From Draba incana (Eukaryota > Streptophyta > Magnoliopsida > Brassicales > Brassicaceae), in assembly GCA_963576765.1 (NCBI GenBank), contig OY755217.1:21931525-21995524 (forward strand): a DNA stretch of 64,000 nucleotides. The letters run 5' to 3'. Made by a program: the position numbers and the translations under genes. Shown here in pieces: positions 44,516 to 56,640 of the stretch (the stretch's first letter is position 1; each line of letters starts with the position of its first letter). A model generated the notes under the pieces. That model did no database searches. It was not told the origin of the DNA and worked only from the letters and a program-made list of their open reading frames with translations.

Positions 44516-46050
44516 AAAACTAGATTGTGCCGGACCAATCAATTTTCTCATTAATTTCTTTATCCGAATAACCATCGCTTTAGTAATGGTTTTCAACAAG
44601 ACATTACATAACGTAATAGGTCAAAACTGCGGGATTCTTTCCGGCTTTGCTACTTTCGGAATCAACACCACAAGCGCATCATTAAGACCTTCCGGGATTA
44701 GACATGTATCGAAGAATTCGAGCACAAATTTCGTCACCGAAGCTCCCACGACATCCCAACAATCTTGATTGAATATCGGTTGAAAGCAATCAGCTCCTGG
44801 TGCCTTAAATTTTCCCATGCTACCTATCGCACTCTCGACCTCCTTCTCCAAGAAAGGAGAACTCAAATTCTGCATCTCCTCTCTGTCTAGCATAATGAAC
44901 CCCTCTAGCGGTAAAGGCTTAGTCTCCGGCTGACCTTCTTCTATTGAATATAACTTTGTGTAGTACCCAATAACCAAGTTTTCCAACTCTATTTGATTGT
45001 GAACCCATTGTCCCGCATCATCTCTCAAGGTTTCAATCTTGTTTCTCAATCTTCTAATGATGGTAGACGTATGAAAATAGCTTGTATTACGGTCTCCCAG
45101 CGCGATATGCTTTTCCCTTGATTTTTGAAACCATATTAGTTCCTCATGTTCCATGATCACCTCATGTTCCCTTAATAGATCTTCTTCCTTTAATAACAAA
45201 GCATCCAATTGACTCAGGTCCCAAGACTCATGGATACCTTTTATTTCCGTTAAGACTTTCTCTTTTCTCTTCTTCACATCACCAAAGATCTCCCTGTTCC
45301 ATACTCGTAATTTTGCTTGTATGGTACGAAGACCTTGCGGTGTAGTTATTGTGCCATTCCAAGAATTCTGAATCAATTCTTTGAATCTATCGTGTTTTAT
45401 CCACACCGCTTCGAATCTAAATGGTATGCGCCTCTGGTTCCCCTCTTGAATCGCAACGAGTTTAAAAAAAAGCGGTGTATGTTCTGAGGCAAGAAAAGGT
45501 ATGTGATGAACTACAAAATCTTGCCATAACAGTCTCGCCTGAGCATTATAGAGCACCCTGTCCAGCCATTTTGCAATGTAATTATTCACCGACCGACCTC
45601 TTCTCCACGTGTATCTCAGTACTTTAAAGCCCATATCTATCAAAGAGGAGTCATTAACCCATTCACCAAACTCAAGAGAGTCCTGCAAAAGTTGACCATT
45701 GCCTCCCGTTCTCTAGTCCAATCTAATACTTATGTTAAAATCTCCGCCAAAAAAAAGAGGGCCCGTAACACCCTGGACCACGTTACCAAGTTTCTCCCAT
45801 AGACCACTTCTTCGGTTAACAGACGGTGCTGTGTATACCATCACCAAATGCGCGCCACACCATCTTCCACCTTAGCATTAATGAATTGGTTAGATGATTC
45901 CTCAACAGAAACCAATCCAACATTCGATCTCCACAGTAACCCCAGGCCTCCGCTCTGTCCCGTAGCATCAAAGACTAAGCTATTCAATCAAGCAATTGGA
46001 GGACTTCTCAATCATACCATGGAGCAAACCGATCAAGACATCAAACCAGA

Positions 46051-46685
46051 AGGTATAACTTGTCAAAACACTTTGGTTTTGATTCAAGTTATATAGTTTT
46101 AACATTTGGGAAAACTGTTGGGTTTATACTCTTTTTCCCTTGTCAAGTTTTGTCCCACTGGGTTTTCTTGACAAGGTTTTTAATGAGGTATTCCTAGCAC
46201 TTCACAATGGCCCAATTGTTAAAACTGAAGCCCAATCTCAAATCCATATGGGATTTTCGTCCAAGTCTCAAAGGAGGATCATAAGTTCGCTCCCCAACTA
46301 TTTTATTTACTGTTTTTGTGTTTTTTTAGACTCTGCATGCTTGTGCTTTTATTTCTCTCTTTTTGGCTCTTTATATTTCCCCTTGAATCAGATTGTAAGA
46401 ACCTATCTATTTTCTTTTTATCAAATCCTTTTGAACTTAGATCTCTGTTTACTAGTGTGTCATATCTAGCAAACAAAACCGATTTCTCTATGTGTAATAT
46501 CAGAGTTATCACCCTGGTTTACTTGAGGAAATCCGTAACCTCTAAGTAAAGCCCTTCGATCCATCTCCATTCATGTTCTTCACGTTTTCCATCCATAAAA
46601 GTTTAAGTTTCCTTTAACTTCAAGCTGGACGATTCAAGGAGGGTTATATTAGCGATTTGCCCGTCGTACCTGCGTGAACCCGTCG
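46051..46685 (+). repeat. Fragment of another LTR retrotransposon end
   Basis: TGTTGGGTTTATACTC at about 46109 is followed by TTGTCCCACTGGGTTTTCTT and AAGGTTTTTAATGAGG, the motif set found near the start of many plant LTRs and also in the gypsy LTR at 28850. No second copy and no target duplication are seen. It lies between LINE ORF2 and the truncated Athila-type LTR, so it may be a third insertion at this site. Confidence 0.45.
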
Positions 46686-47927
46686 GCTTTCCAATGGAGT
46701 TAGAATTATATCAAATTGAGTTGTAGTTTGGAAGTTATTCAAGTTTTATTGAAGACATGTCATTCTGCCTAGAAGAAGAATCAAGTCCAAGATGGGCCTA
46801 AGCACCGAACCAACCCATTGGCCGGCTCATTTAAGTGAAGCCACGCACAAGGAGATGATTTTGAGCCAAACCCCAGACAAATTCACGTGACCGGTGCCAC
46901 CGTCCGGTGCCATGCCACTTCTGCGCACTTATCGATAAAAAGACGTTTTTGGCCGAACTGAAACCCTAGGAGTTCCACCGACCCAAGACTTCTTCCAACA
47001 CCTATATATACTTTCTTTTAGCCTCTTGAGAGAAGGATAGCAGCCCTAGGTACCACAAATCAATAATAAACATGTATTTTTGTTATTCTCTTTAGATCTT
47101 CATCTTTATCCTTTGTAAAAGAGCGATGAAGGTCATGGTGTTCTTATCAAGCTTTGTGCTTTGAGGTCCACCTATGTCAAGCCCTTACTTAGCACAAATC
47201 TACTGTTTTATCAACTTCTCTAGTTGCTCCATGTTTCATAACATGTAGAGTAGTTGTATGTTTGATAATAAGTTATTTTAAAGTTCTTTTGCTTGCATCT
47301 TCTACATATTTATTGAGTTTGTTTCTAGCATGATTCTCTATCTTTATTTGTGCTCAAGGCGTGATCTAGACTAGCTATCTAGTGACCGATATTAAATTGG
47401 TGCCGATTCCAAAAGCTTTTGCACCGTTCGGATCTAATATTTGATAGGCTAGGCGTCTTAACAATTGAAAGTTTAGTTAAGGAGTCTAGTGAGCAATCGA
47501 ATCTAATTCTTACAGCGTGATTCCACCTTGCAATAACCATCGAAAGTTGAGTCTATTGGGGTAGGATTTATAGGTTTTGGAGCCTCGAAAGGGGAATGAT
47601 TCTACCATAGTGATTTGAGCTCTAGAACACTAGTTGCATCTCTTTTAAAAACCGTGTAGTTCATGTTGCATTAGTTCCTTTTAATTTCTTTTATCTTGCG
47701 TATTTTGATTTATCTATCCATTTATTTTATTGCTTTGCTTATTTCATTAAAAACCCCAAAACCAAATATATTTTCTCTTAGCTTATTTTGCATCATATAG
47801 ATTTATAGCGTAACAACATAGTCTCTTGTGGATCGACCCCTAAGTACTACAATTGTCAACTGTGCACTTGCAGATTAGGGTTTATAAATTTAAAACTCTT
47901 TGCATCTCCCTAATCCGGAGGCCATCA
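46686..47927 (+). repeat. 5' LTR, truncated at its start
   Basis: It matches 52939-54180 nearly base for base up to the AATCCGGAGGCCATCA end. Similarity begins abruptly at GGCTTTCCAATGGAG (about 46683). The TATA candidate CCTATATATACTTTC is at about 47000, with CCGGTG words at 46893-46915 upstream. Confidence 0.9.
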
Positions 47928-48080
47928 AGTTTTTTTGGCGTCGTTGTCGGGGACTATTTCGCTTGCCTATAGATTTTTGATAAAGAATAAGTCTAAGTTT
48001 TTATTTTTCCTTTTATTTTTCCTTTTTGCTAATTTTGTTTTTTGTTGCTTTTTATTTAAGTGTGTTTCAGGGATTTATCA

Positions 48081-49797
48081 ATGGAACATCACAACAAAAA
48101 CCCTTATAATTCTAGGAAGATGGCGACAAGAAGGAGTTCCAATGGAGATTACATCCCCATGCCTCATTAATTCCATCAACAACCTTTTCTTTACAACAAT
48201 TGGTACAATCACAACTTGTATCAACAACTACCATCTTGGGAGACTCAAGAACGTGACCATCATCATCATGTGCAACCGAATCCACCTACACAGCCCCACG
48301 ACCATCCCAATTCAACACCACAAGGAGACATAATCGAAGCCTCGATGCGTAGATTCATGGAAGATACTCAAAATATCGTCCAAGGAATCGAAACAAAGAT
48401 CGAGACCATCAATTCATCCCTTGGAGAGAAGCTTATTTCCCTTACCACTAAGTTTCAAGACTTAGAGACACGCTTGATCCACCTTGAATAAGTTCAAAAA
48501 CAACACGCCTTAGACCTTCAAGGCGACGCTCGAAAAATTCATAGTTTTGAGCTTAGTTTTAATGGTCTTTGGGAGAAATTTGAAGGAGAGATCAAGAGCA
48601 CTAATGACCACGTTGAAGAGATCACTACTGTCCTAGGCATCATAGCAATCAAAGCTCACAAGGCCACAAAAGCTTTGGACGAAGCCAAAGATGATCACCG
48701 AGACTTGTATTCTACAAGCCTTGTTTTAGCGGAAGGACATAAGCAACACACTCAAGCCATCATGGACATTCAATTCTCTCTAGATGGGAGTTCAACCACC
48801 TTATGGGGAAGTCCGCTGCCCTAAAGAAGAAGGAGATTGAGATGTCCAAGACACTTGAGAAGATAGATGAACGTTTGAGACGTATGGAGGAAACACACCA
48901 ATCGGAAACGAATGAAGAAGAGCCGACACCTTTGGTCCATTGCTGCACATTAACACAACTTGAAGAAGACTTCTCCATCTCTGATCAAGAGGAGAAAGAC
49001 GCTCCAAGACCGTTCCTAATGGCCAAACCGAAAAATCAAAGATTTACTGCAAGAATGTTAACAAGACCGTGCGAAGAGATTCCCATAGCTAATCAAACCA
49101 CCAAGAGAACATGTTGGATAAGTGATGAGATGCTGCAGGTATTCAATGCTCTAGTTAGAGAACTCCCTCCCACCCTCACCTTTGAAGAAGCTTGGAGAAC
49201 GAAGCCATCATTACGACAATGCTTTAAACAAAGCACGGAAGAAGACTTTATGATTGAGGAGCTATTCGACCAAGTTAGGAACCCTTATAGGTACCTAAGG
49301 ATACTTCCTAAGACTCTTGATCCAGGTTCTTTCAACATTCCTTGCTCAATTCGTGATTATATCATTGAGACCGCTCTTATCGATTTGGGAGCCGGAGTCA
49401 ACGTTTTGTCGGAATCTCTTGTGAGAAAGATGAAGATAACCAACCTTCGTCCTTCAACCATGAGAATTTCACTTGATAATGGTGCATCAACACCGTGAGA
49501 ATTGGTGATTGCATTGTTCCGACGGACTTTGAAGTGGCTAATATGCAAGATTGCTCAACACCTTTCATCCTTGGAAGACAATTCTTGGCTACTGCTGGAG
49601 CTATCATGGATTACACCTTACAAAGATTGTCCTTTCCTAAGATAGATAGAAACATCTTCTATTACGCAGCACCACCGGGATTTCGATCCAAAGTTACAAG
49701 ATACATTCCGTTGGAGAAAAGAAAAGTTGAAATCAAGCATCCTTTCCATTTACAGGATGAAGACCACGACCATGGAAGCATTTTGTTCACACTTTAA
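48081..49797 (+). pseudogene. Gag-like coiled coil and aspartic protease remnant
   Basis: From ATG 48081 a broken frame gives a His/Pro/Asn-rich start, then a long helical stretch (SMRRFMEDTQNIVQGIETKI, LTTKFQDLETRLIHLE), a stop at 48491, and more helix from 48803 (KKKEIEMSKTLEKIDERLRR). A protease-like domain follows: IIETALIDLGAGVNVLSESL, with DLGAG in place of the active-site D-S/T-G, then STPFILGRQFLATAGAIMDY. A one-base break at 49498 separates the two halves of the protease. No catalytic pol is present, which fits a non-autonomous Athila relative. Confidence 0.75.
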
Positions 49798-50074
49798 GGG
49801 CAACCTCAAGCCTTTAAAAGACAATTCCAAAGTCTAAAAAACCCCAAGGAGTCGAGCTAATTGACTTTAAACAAGCGCTTTATGGGAGGAAACCCATATA
49901 TCGAGTCTTTTTCTTTTGATTTTTATTCTATATCTTTTTTTGGTTTTTCATTTTATAAACTTTGTTATTCATTAATCTTTCAATTTATGAATTTTCTGAT
50001 TTTTATAAAGTTTATTTTTGGAGAAGAAACCGAAGTTCTAAAAAAAAAAAAAAATTCTGATTGTGCCGAAGGTC

Positions 50075-50585
50075 CCAGACACCGGACCGTGGCACCGAAC
50101 TCGCATTTCAGTCCGGTGACCGAGCATTTCCTGATCCAGACGAGCCACAGCTCGACCCGCGGATCGAGCGTTTCAAGGTCCCAGGCCCCGGACAGAGACC
50201 CCGGACACGGGAATCTGTCCGGTGCCAAACCTTGGTCGCTGCGTCCCCGACCTGCGGATCACTCGTCTAGCGTCCGATGCCAGCTCGTCCCGTGCCTCAT
50301 GCTCCCCAACCCGCGAATCCATCCACCACGGAGCCAACTCGACCCGCGCCTCGCCAAGCCTTGTCTTGCAGATCCATCACCCCGGACACTCCCACCGAGC
50401 CACGAACGTGTCCGGTGCGAGGCGTCCCCTTCTCGCGTACCACCCACCTGACCCGCGTCTCCAAGGACCCGAGTCTCTACCATCCCGCGTCCCATCCATC
50501 CCGCAACCACCACCAAGCCGGACCTGACCAGGGCACGAGCCACGGACCACGGTTCGACCACCAGTTCAAACCACGAGGTAAGTTT
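50075..50585 (+). promoter_or_regulatory. GC-rich array of CCGGTG inverted words with splice donor
   Basis: The block is far richer in G+C than its surroundings. GACACCGGACCGTGG (50079), CAGTCCGGTGACCG (50110), CTGTCCGGTGCC (50216) and GTGTCCGGTGCG (50408) recur as direct and inverted copies. TCCGGTGCC also occurs in this element's own LTR upstream of its TATA box. It ends CCACGAGGTAAGTTTTCC, a strong plant splice-donor context. Long open frames here follow from composition only. The function is inferred from the parallel block at 62800. Confidence 0.5.
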
Positions 50586-52597
50586 TCCTTTATTTTTTCT
50601 TTTTAAATTCTTTAAAAATGGTTTTAATTTACATGAACAATTTTTAAACCAAAAATATTTTTAAATTGTGATTTCTCTTAAATGAAATTTATTTTTATTT
50701 TTGGATTTTCACATTGCACTTTTTAAAATTTGGTTTGATTAAGTTTGATTTTTAAATAATTTTCACATCTTACACTTATCTTTTCACTACTTGTTTTTTA
50801 CTATAGAATGAGCTTCGATAATTTTGTTTGTTGCTTCGGTATTCTGGAACCTATGTCCAAGTTTATTTAACAAGTAATTTCAAGTGTTTTGCAAGGATAT
50901 TTGGTTCTTACACAGGTTTGACTTTAGAAATTCCAATTTCTTAAAGAATGATCCACCTTATCCATAAAAGATGTGCACAAAGAAAAGAGGAAAACAAGAA
51001 GCCTTTTCAACCAACTTATGAATCCTCTACTTCAACGTTTAAAGCAAGAGTTTTATTACTTCTTCCAGCAGCTGTTCAACTACCAATATCCAAGAATTTC
51101 CAAAATGATTCGGGGAAGAGTTCCACGATGCAAACTACGGTTAGTGGTGATCTATTATGATCATTGTTGGAGGATACTAACTCGGTTATGGCGGAATGCA
51201 TTGGTGAAGAAAATTGAGAAGCACTATTTCTTGTGCCTAGAGAAATTTTTGGGGAGTTTTAAGACCCTTCTTTAAACACCATCCACCGATTCAACTTTGG
51301 GAGAAATTGGGTTTCTCTATCTGGTAACTTCGTTCTATTCTCCACCTTTTTCAATTATTTATTTTTATTTTACAACACTTCACCCTTAATTTGATTTAAT
51401 TTACACCGGGACGGTGTAAGTTAAGTCTAGGGGGATTGTTGCTACTAACGCGTTTGTTCGTGTTGGATATTTATGTTTTCAAAAAAAATTTCAAAAATCG
51501 TTTTCAAAAACCGTTTTATTGAGTCAAAATTAGTTGGGAATGATGACACCTTTCTTTGATCAACAACGTTTTGATTTCAAAACCAAGTGACCATTATTGC
51601 AGGGTTTGTTCCGGATAATTGATTCAAACACCTAGTGACCGAATGGAGTCCAAGGAGATTGCTACTTGCACTATTTTGATGGAAATGATTTCGATTCTCT
51701 ATTTGGTTTACTAACATGATTTTTAACTATCTCTTGTTAAGGATATTAGATCAAGGAACGAATCACATTCATGACATCTTATCCTCTTTTTACCCATCTT
51801 TGTTGTAATCACTTGAAGATGCGACGATCAACATTAGAAGGAAGGAGTACAACAACAAAATTTCAAAAAACTAAAGGAGCTTGACCGATCCTTGGATGCT
51901 TAATCATGGTAACAATTTCGTGCCTTACTTGACTCATATCTTTAAGAGACCATTTTCCCCCTTCAAATAAAAAAAATAAAAAAAAATAAAAAGAAAGAAA
52001 AAGAAAGAAAAAGAAAAAAATATAATATAAGGGAAAAGAAAATGGTTTTAAAAGAGTCAATGGCCAAAGAATACCCAAGGAATGCAACGGTACAAAGGAG
52101 AGATGAGTTCGAGTGTTTTACAAGTGATTCCCGAAGAAAAGTCTAAGTCTGGGGGAGAAAGGCGAACAACAAAGTGGTTGGGAAATTGTGGACTTCAATA
52201 GATCCATTCTCTCTTGCGATTTTGCATAATATATCGCACACGGAGTTTTGGTAACCCTAAACACTTTTAACCTCACCACTAAATCAGCCTTCCCTAAACA
52301 CCTAGTCGAATTCCTTGTAAATATCCTTGATCGGAGATCTTTGAGAATCTAAGAGGGTAAAAGAATCGATTGACTTGAAGTTGAGATTTTGCAGGGATAG
52401 GAGTTTAGGACACACTTTCGTGCTCACGATGGGAGACAATGAAAAGCATCCATGAACTCACTTTGTCTTTATGTGGATTACAGGTTTAGAGAAAGAAACA
52501 AGATTAAAGAATATGTGAGTTCCCGTGTTTTCAAACCTTCTTTCCTGATTAACCTTTTGTTTGCTTGAGGATAAGCAAAGGGCAAGTATGGGGGAGT
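50586..52597 (+). other. 3' internal region of the Athila-type element
   Basis: An intron-like AT-rich stretch follows 50580. I see no intact ORF1-like gene; frames at 50948-51275 are short. A perfect hairpin TTACACCG-GGA-CGGTGTAA lies at 51401-51419, followed by TTAAGTCTAGGGGGA. Further on are AAGTCTGGGGGAG (52148) and the final polypurine tract. Confidence 0.6.
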
Positions 52598-54180
52598 TGA
52601 TATACCCGGTATTTTACCACTTTTACTATCCATTTTTACCTATTTGATATTATATTTAATAAGCTTTTCTATCAAAAGAGGTAGTTTTCTCGTATATTTG
52701 GTTTTGAAGAGTCATATAGGTCAAAACATCAAAAAGGGGGTAAAAAGGAGAAAAAAGAGTATTCTTCATCCTACAACAACTTAACAAGGTCAAAGGATCC
52801 TATCTAACTCACCCAAGTTGAAGATTTCACAATTTCCCAAGTTGGACAGAAGTTAACCAGTCGAGGCCTAGCCACGGCCGGACAACCAAATCGACTTGGA
52901 CGGGAGTTAAATTTCATAGGACAATATCCCTTGGAGTCAGCTTTCCAATGGAGTTAGAATTATATCAAATTGAGTTGTAGTTTGGAAGTTATTCAAGTTT
53001 TACTGAAGACATGTCATTCTGCCTAGAAGAAGAATCAAGTCCAAGATGGGCCTAAGCACCGAACCAACCCATTGGCCGGCTCATTTAAGTGAAGCCACGC
53101 ACAAGGAGATTATTTTGAGCCAGACCCCAGACGAATTCACGTGACCGGTGCCACCGTCCGGTGCCATGCCACTTCTGCGCACTTATCGACAAAAAGACGT
53201 TTTTGCCCGAACTGAAACCCTAGGAGTTCCACCGACCCAAGACTTCTTCCAAAACCTATATATACTTTCTTTTAGCCTCTTGAGAGAAGGATAGCAGCCC
53301 TAGGTACCACAAATCAATAATAAACATGTATTTTTGTTATTCTCTTTAGATCTTCATCTTTATCCTTTGTATAAGAGCGATGAAGGTCATAGTGTTCTTA
53401 TCAAGCTTTGAGCTTTGAGGTCCACCTATGCCGAGCCCTTACTTAGCACGAATCTACTGTTTTATCAACTTCTCTAGTTGCTCCATGTTTCATAACATGT
53501 AGAGTAGTTGTATGTTTGATAATAAGTTATTTTAAAGTTCTTTTGCTTGCATCTTCTACATATTTATTGAGTTTGTTTCTAGCATGATTCTCTATCTTTA
53601 TATATGCTCAAGGCGTGATCTAGACTAGCTACCTAGTGACCGATATTAAATTGGTGCGATTCCAAAAGCTTTTGCACCGTTCGGATCTAATATTTGATAG
53701 GCTAGGCGTCTTAACAATTGAAAGTTTAGTTAAGGAGTCTAGTGAGCAATCGAATCTAATTCTTACAGCGTGATTCCACCTTGCAATAACCATCGAAAGT
53801 TGAGTCTATTGGGGTAGGATTTATAGGTTTTGGAGCCTCGAAAGGGGAATGATTCTACCATAGTGATTTGAGCTCTAGAACACTAGTTGCATCTCTTTTA
53901 AAAACCGTGTAGTTCATGTTGCATTAGTTCCTTTTAATTTCTTTTATCTTGCGTATTTTGATTTATCTATCCATTTATTTTATTGCTTTGATTATTTCAT
54001 TAAAAACCCCAAAACCAAATATATTTTCTCTTAGCTTATTTTGCATCATATAGATTTATAGCGTAACAACATAGTCTCCTGTGGATCAACCCCTAAGTAC
54101 TACAATTGTCAACTGTGCACTTGCAGATTAGGGTTTATAAATTTAAAACTCTTTGCATCTCCCTAATCCGGCGGCCATCA
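52598..54180 (+). repeat. 3' LTR of the Athila-type element, 1583 bp
   Basis: It begins TGATATACCCGGTATTTT after the polypurine tract and ends GGCGGCCATCA against the LINE ORF1. Its length equals that of the solo LTR at 31802 within one base. The TATA candidate CCTATATATACTTTC is at about 53261. Confidence 0.92.
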
Positions 54181-54958
54181 ACCCTCCGTACGCCACGTAA
54201 TATCTCTCTTTGTTTATTAAGATTGAGCCTTCGATAGGTTTACGTAAGTCTATCTCAACACAAACCCTCGCGAATCTTTCCCTCTCAACATTTAAAGTTA
54301 TACCATCCACGTTCAATGGCTTCCCTAATCCCTTGGTAATCCCCATCAAGATGGACTGGTGATAGAAGTTGAGCGGCAGATTCGACATTCGGATCCACAC
54401 CGGTGTTGTAACAATCGCATCTATCATTGGATCGAACTCCGGCGACCACACACGAACCATAAGATGACTTCCAAATGCTCTCCATGGTCCTCCCGTCAAT
54501 GCCAAAAAAGTATTCTTCCTCCTCCTCGAATCTAACCATGAAGAAATGCCGAGGCAAATCGATCACCGATATAGCCCCTTGCGGTTTCCACATTTAACGT
54601 AGTTTTTTAGTCCAGACGGTAATGGGAATATTTCTTCCCAATACCTTCACAATTATGCACTTTTCCATCAACCATTCATCTTCTCGAGTACCTCCTCCCC
54701 TATCGTTATCTCCGGTTTATCATCTTCACCATTCGGGAATTCCACTCTCAATCGTGATTGAACAAACTCCTCGTCCATGACTGACTCAGGTGCCCTCCTG
54801 CCACCTACACCCATACCAGTAACCTTTTGCGCCCATAATTGTTAACCATCCGGTGGTTCCCCCGGTAGCCGGCCTTTCTCCCGTACATCCGTCATCATTG
54901 CATCTTGATCTCCTTCTATCGAAACCCTAGTATCACCCTTATCACTCTCTAGAGACAT
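54181..54958 (-). pseudogene. LINE ORF1 (DUF4283-type nucleic-acid-binding protein)
   Basis: The minus-strand ATG at 54958 begins MSLESDKGDTRVSIEGD. A broken frame continues to LPRHFFMVRFEEEEEYFFG and ALTGGPWRAFGSHLMVRVWS, then TTPVWIRMSNLPLNFYHQSI and GKPLNVDGITLNVERERFAR. These are the conserved blocks of the ORF1 protein of plant L1 elements, which binds the element RNA. A frameshift lies near 54530 and stops near 54840 and 54600. The C-terminal zinc knuckle is missing where the Athila-type element begins at 54180. This is the 5' half of the LINE whose ORF2 lies at 38754-46030. Confidence 0.85.
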
Positions 54959-55345
54959 CACCCTTAGACTAGGGCTTCTTTTAGATAATGTTTATCTTTT
55001 AAAGAAAAACATACTTTGGTGTATGAGATAATGATGTTTGGAATTAAAATGCTAATGAAGTTCTAAACTAATATAAGTGATTTAAGCATAAAAACCCCCA
55101 AAATTTGATTTTTAGGGTTCTTGAGCTTAAACATTTGTAAGAGAAAGAGAGGAGATAATATTTATATTTTATGAGAAAAAAAGAATCCTTAAAAAACTTT
55201 AAAATTTATGTAAATTTTGGTTTAAATCCGGTTTAAAACGGTTTAGAAACTGGTTTGAAAATTAAAAATTGATCGGAAAAGTGACTTACCCGGACCAGGA
55301 GTTCACTTCCTCTTGGTTCTCCTCTGATCCATCTCCAATAAACTC
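54959..55345. other. Probable LINE 5' untranslated region and unknown flank
   Basis: No coding sequence is seen. A minus-strand AAACCCTAGT word and CT-rich stretches precede the ORF1 start, in keeping with a 5' leader. Confidence 0.3.
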
Positions 55346-55354
55346 CAAATTAGG

Positions 55355-55813
55355 ATCATAGCTCCGTCCGATATTTGACTCAATTTTGCACCTTCTTCAT
55401 CTTCGAGGCAGTTTGACATGTCTTCAGTAAATCAGGTGTATCTTCTTGCTCACAGCTCCAAATAAGATAATTGTCATTTCATTAAAAAGCTGACTAAAAT
55501 ATATTGAACTTAGGTAAGTTTCATCAAATTATAAGTTGATTTGATCTTCTGTCTATAGTTAAACTTCAGACTCTTCAATTCTGTCTAAGTTGGTAAAATA
55601 TGATATCTTGATAAATTTTTGGCTTGTGAAGCTTGTTGTAGCTTAGGATACACCTCTTTAACCTCTTTTTGCTACTTTTTGATGATTTTCTCTGTTAAGA
55701 CTCTAAAACTACAAATACGAGAAAAAACTACCTCTTTGGTGTAAAACCTTATTAAAATACTTAGAAAATGCATTGAAATAGATAGTAAAATATGTAAAAT
55801 ATGGAGTATATCA
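55355..55813 (-). repeat. Athila-type LTR start, truncated (minus)
   Basis: On the minus strand TGATATACTCCATATTTTAC starts at 55813. The stretch that follows matches the LTR at 34564-34310 (for example CATGTC-TCAGTAAAT and ATCTTCTTGCTCACAG on the plus strand). It ends near 55355, so only the U3 start remains. Confidence 0.75.
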
Positions 55814-55844
55814 ATGTACAAAGAAGAATAAATGCTAATAGGTT

Positions 55845-56056
55845 TAAAAATGAAAGGTGAAAGTGCAAATGAGAGATGCTAAAAGGTGTGATATAGCAAA
55901 CTTGGAGAAGAAAAGAAAGAAACAGAAGATTGGTATACATCTTTATCAGTGTTATCTGATTAATAAACTCACAATAATTGATCTGTTTTACAAGAATTTG
56001 AGGCGGGCTCTGCACCGGATTCGAAGACCAAATTGAAGGTTTTTAAAGGACGTGGC
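55845..56056 (+). repeat. Dispersed repeat, inverted copy of 28146-28370
   Basis: This is the partner of the repeat at 28146, in the opposite orientation. It ends at GGACGTGG, where the GGAAGCG-rich element starts. Confidence 0.7.
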
Positions 56057-56640
56057 ACGCGGAAGCGAAACGTTCGGAAACGCGGAAGCGATTTTTTTGA
56101 AAAACTTAGGAAGCGGGTACGTTTGGGAAGCGTATATATATATATTTTTTTTTTTTTGACAATATCAAACTATCAATATTAAACCATATTAAAACATCGT
56201 TTAAAAGTTTGATCATAAATTCAATAACTTAATAATAAACAAAATCCAGAAGGCTAAAAATAAAAGATTTTGACCATGATCTTTATACGTGTTTTCGTTT
56301 GTTTCATCAAACAAAACCGCCTTCAACTTCTTTTCGTAGTGAAAAAGATCATTAAACTTAAGTCTTAAAAATGGCTTTTATCTAATGAATCAAATTTGTT
56401 TCTTTAGGGTTTTTTTTTCTTCTTCAAAGTATAAAAATATGAAAACAGTCCTTACACTTTCTAATATTTTTTGTTTCTTTTTACTTTTCCAAAAATAAAA
56501 ATAAGCTTCCGTCGCTATTCCAAAATGGAATCGGACTCTTCCACGACGCTTCCAAATTGGTACTTTTTGGAATCGCTCTTCTGCGGCGCTTCCAAGAGAT
56601 TCTGATTCTGATTCTGATTCCAAAATGATAAAGGTGAACG
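56057..56640. mobile_element. GGAAGCG-rich repeat, possible hAT-type MITE
   Basis: The left part has several GGAAGCG words in direct order (56060-56135). The right part has CGCTTCC and GGCGCTTCC words (56548-56595), giving an overall inverted layout around an AT-rich centre, like the MITE at 423. Exact ends and a target duplication are not clear. Confidence 0.45.

Larger units (their letters stand above)
38754..46030 (-). pseudogene. LINE (L1-type) ORF2: endonuclease, RT, zf-RVT, RNase H
   Basis: Read on the minus strand from 46030: the endonuclease end (FGGDFNISIRLDERTGGNG, LIDMGFKVLRYTWRRGRSV), the RT start (LEKEVESAIGSMGKFKAPGA, LVVLIPKVAKPERIPQF, FIPGRLSTNNIVIV), RT core (LKLDSEKAYDRIRWDFLEDT, WNGEKTDRFKLQRGLR), thumb (KYLGMPVLQKRINKDTFGDI), the zinc-finger-like RVT domain near 39423-39800 and the C-terminal RNase H (FKLNMDGASRGH, AELWGVYYGLVIAWE, REANRLVDGIANYA) typical of plant L1. 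Insertions split it at 40337-40541, 41300-42426 and 42558-43994 (plus the triplication to 44515). Frameshifts and stops occur throughout. Its ORF1 is at 54181-54958, beyond the Athila-type element. Confidence 0.9.
46686..54180 (+). mobile_element. Athila-type element, non-autonomous, truncated 5' LTR
   Basis: The 3' LTR (52598-54180) and the 5' LTR (46686-47927) match closely, but the 5' copy lacks about 340 bp at its start. TGGCGTCGTTGTCGGGGA at 47936-47953 is the primer binding site typical of Athila. GGGCAAGTATGGGGGAG is the polypurine tract at 52580. The interior has a gag-protease remnant, a GC-rich array (50075-50580) ending in a GGTAAG donor-like site, a hairpin at 51401 and no RT or integrase. 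It sits inside the minus-strand LINE between ORF1 and ORF2. No target repeat can be checked because the 5' end is lost. Confidence 0.85.

Noticed and set aside
50061..50606. Five overlapping long frames rich in Pro, Arg and Ser on both strands
   Set aside because: GC-rich array in the Athila-type element; frames open on both strands at once point to composition, not coding.
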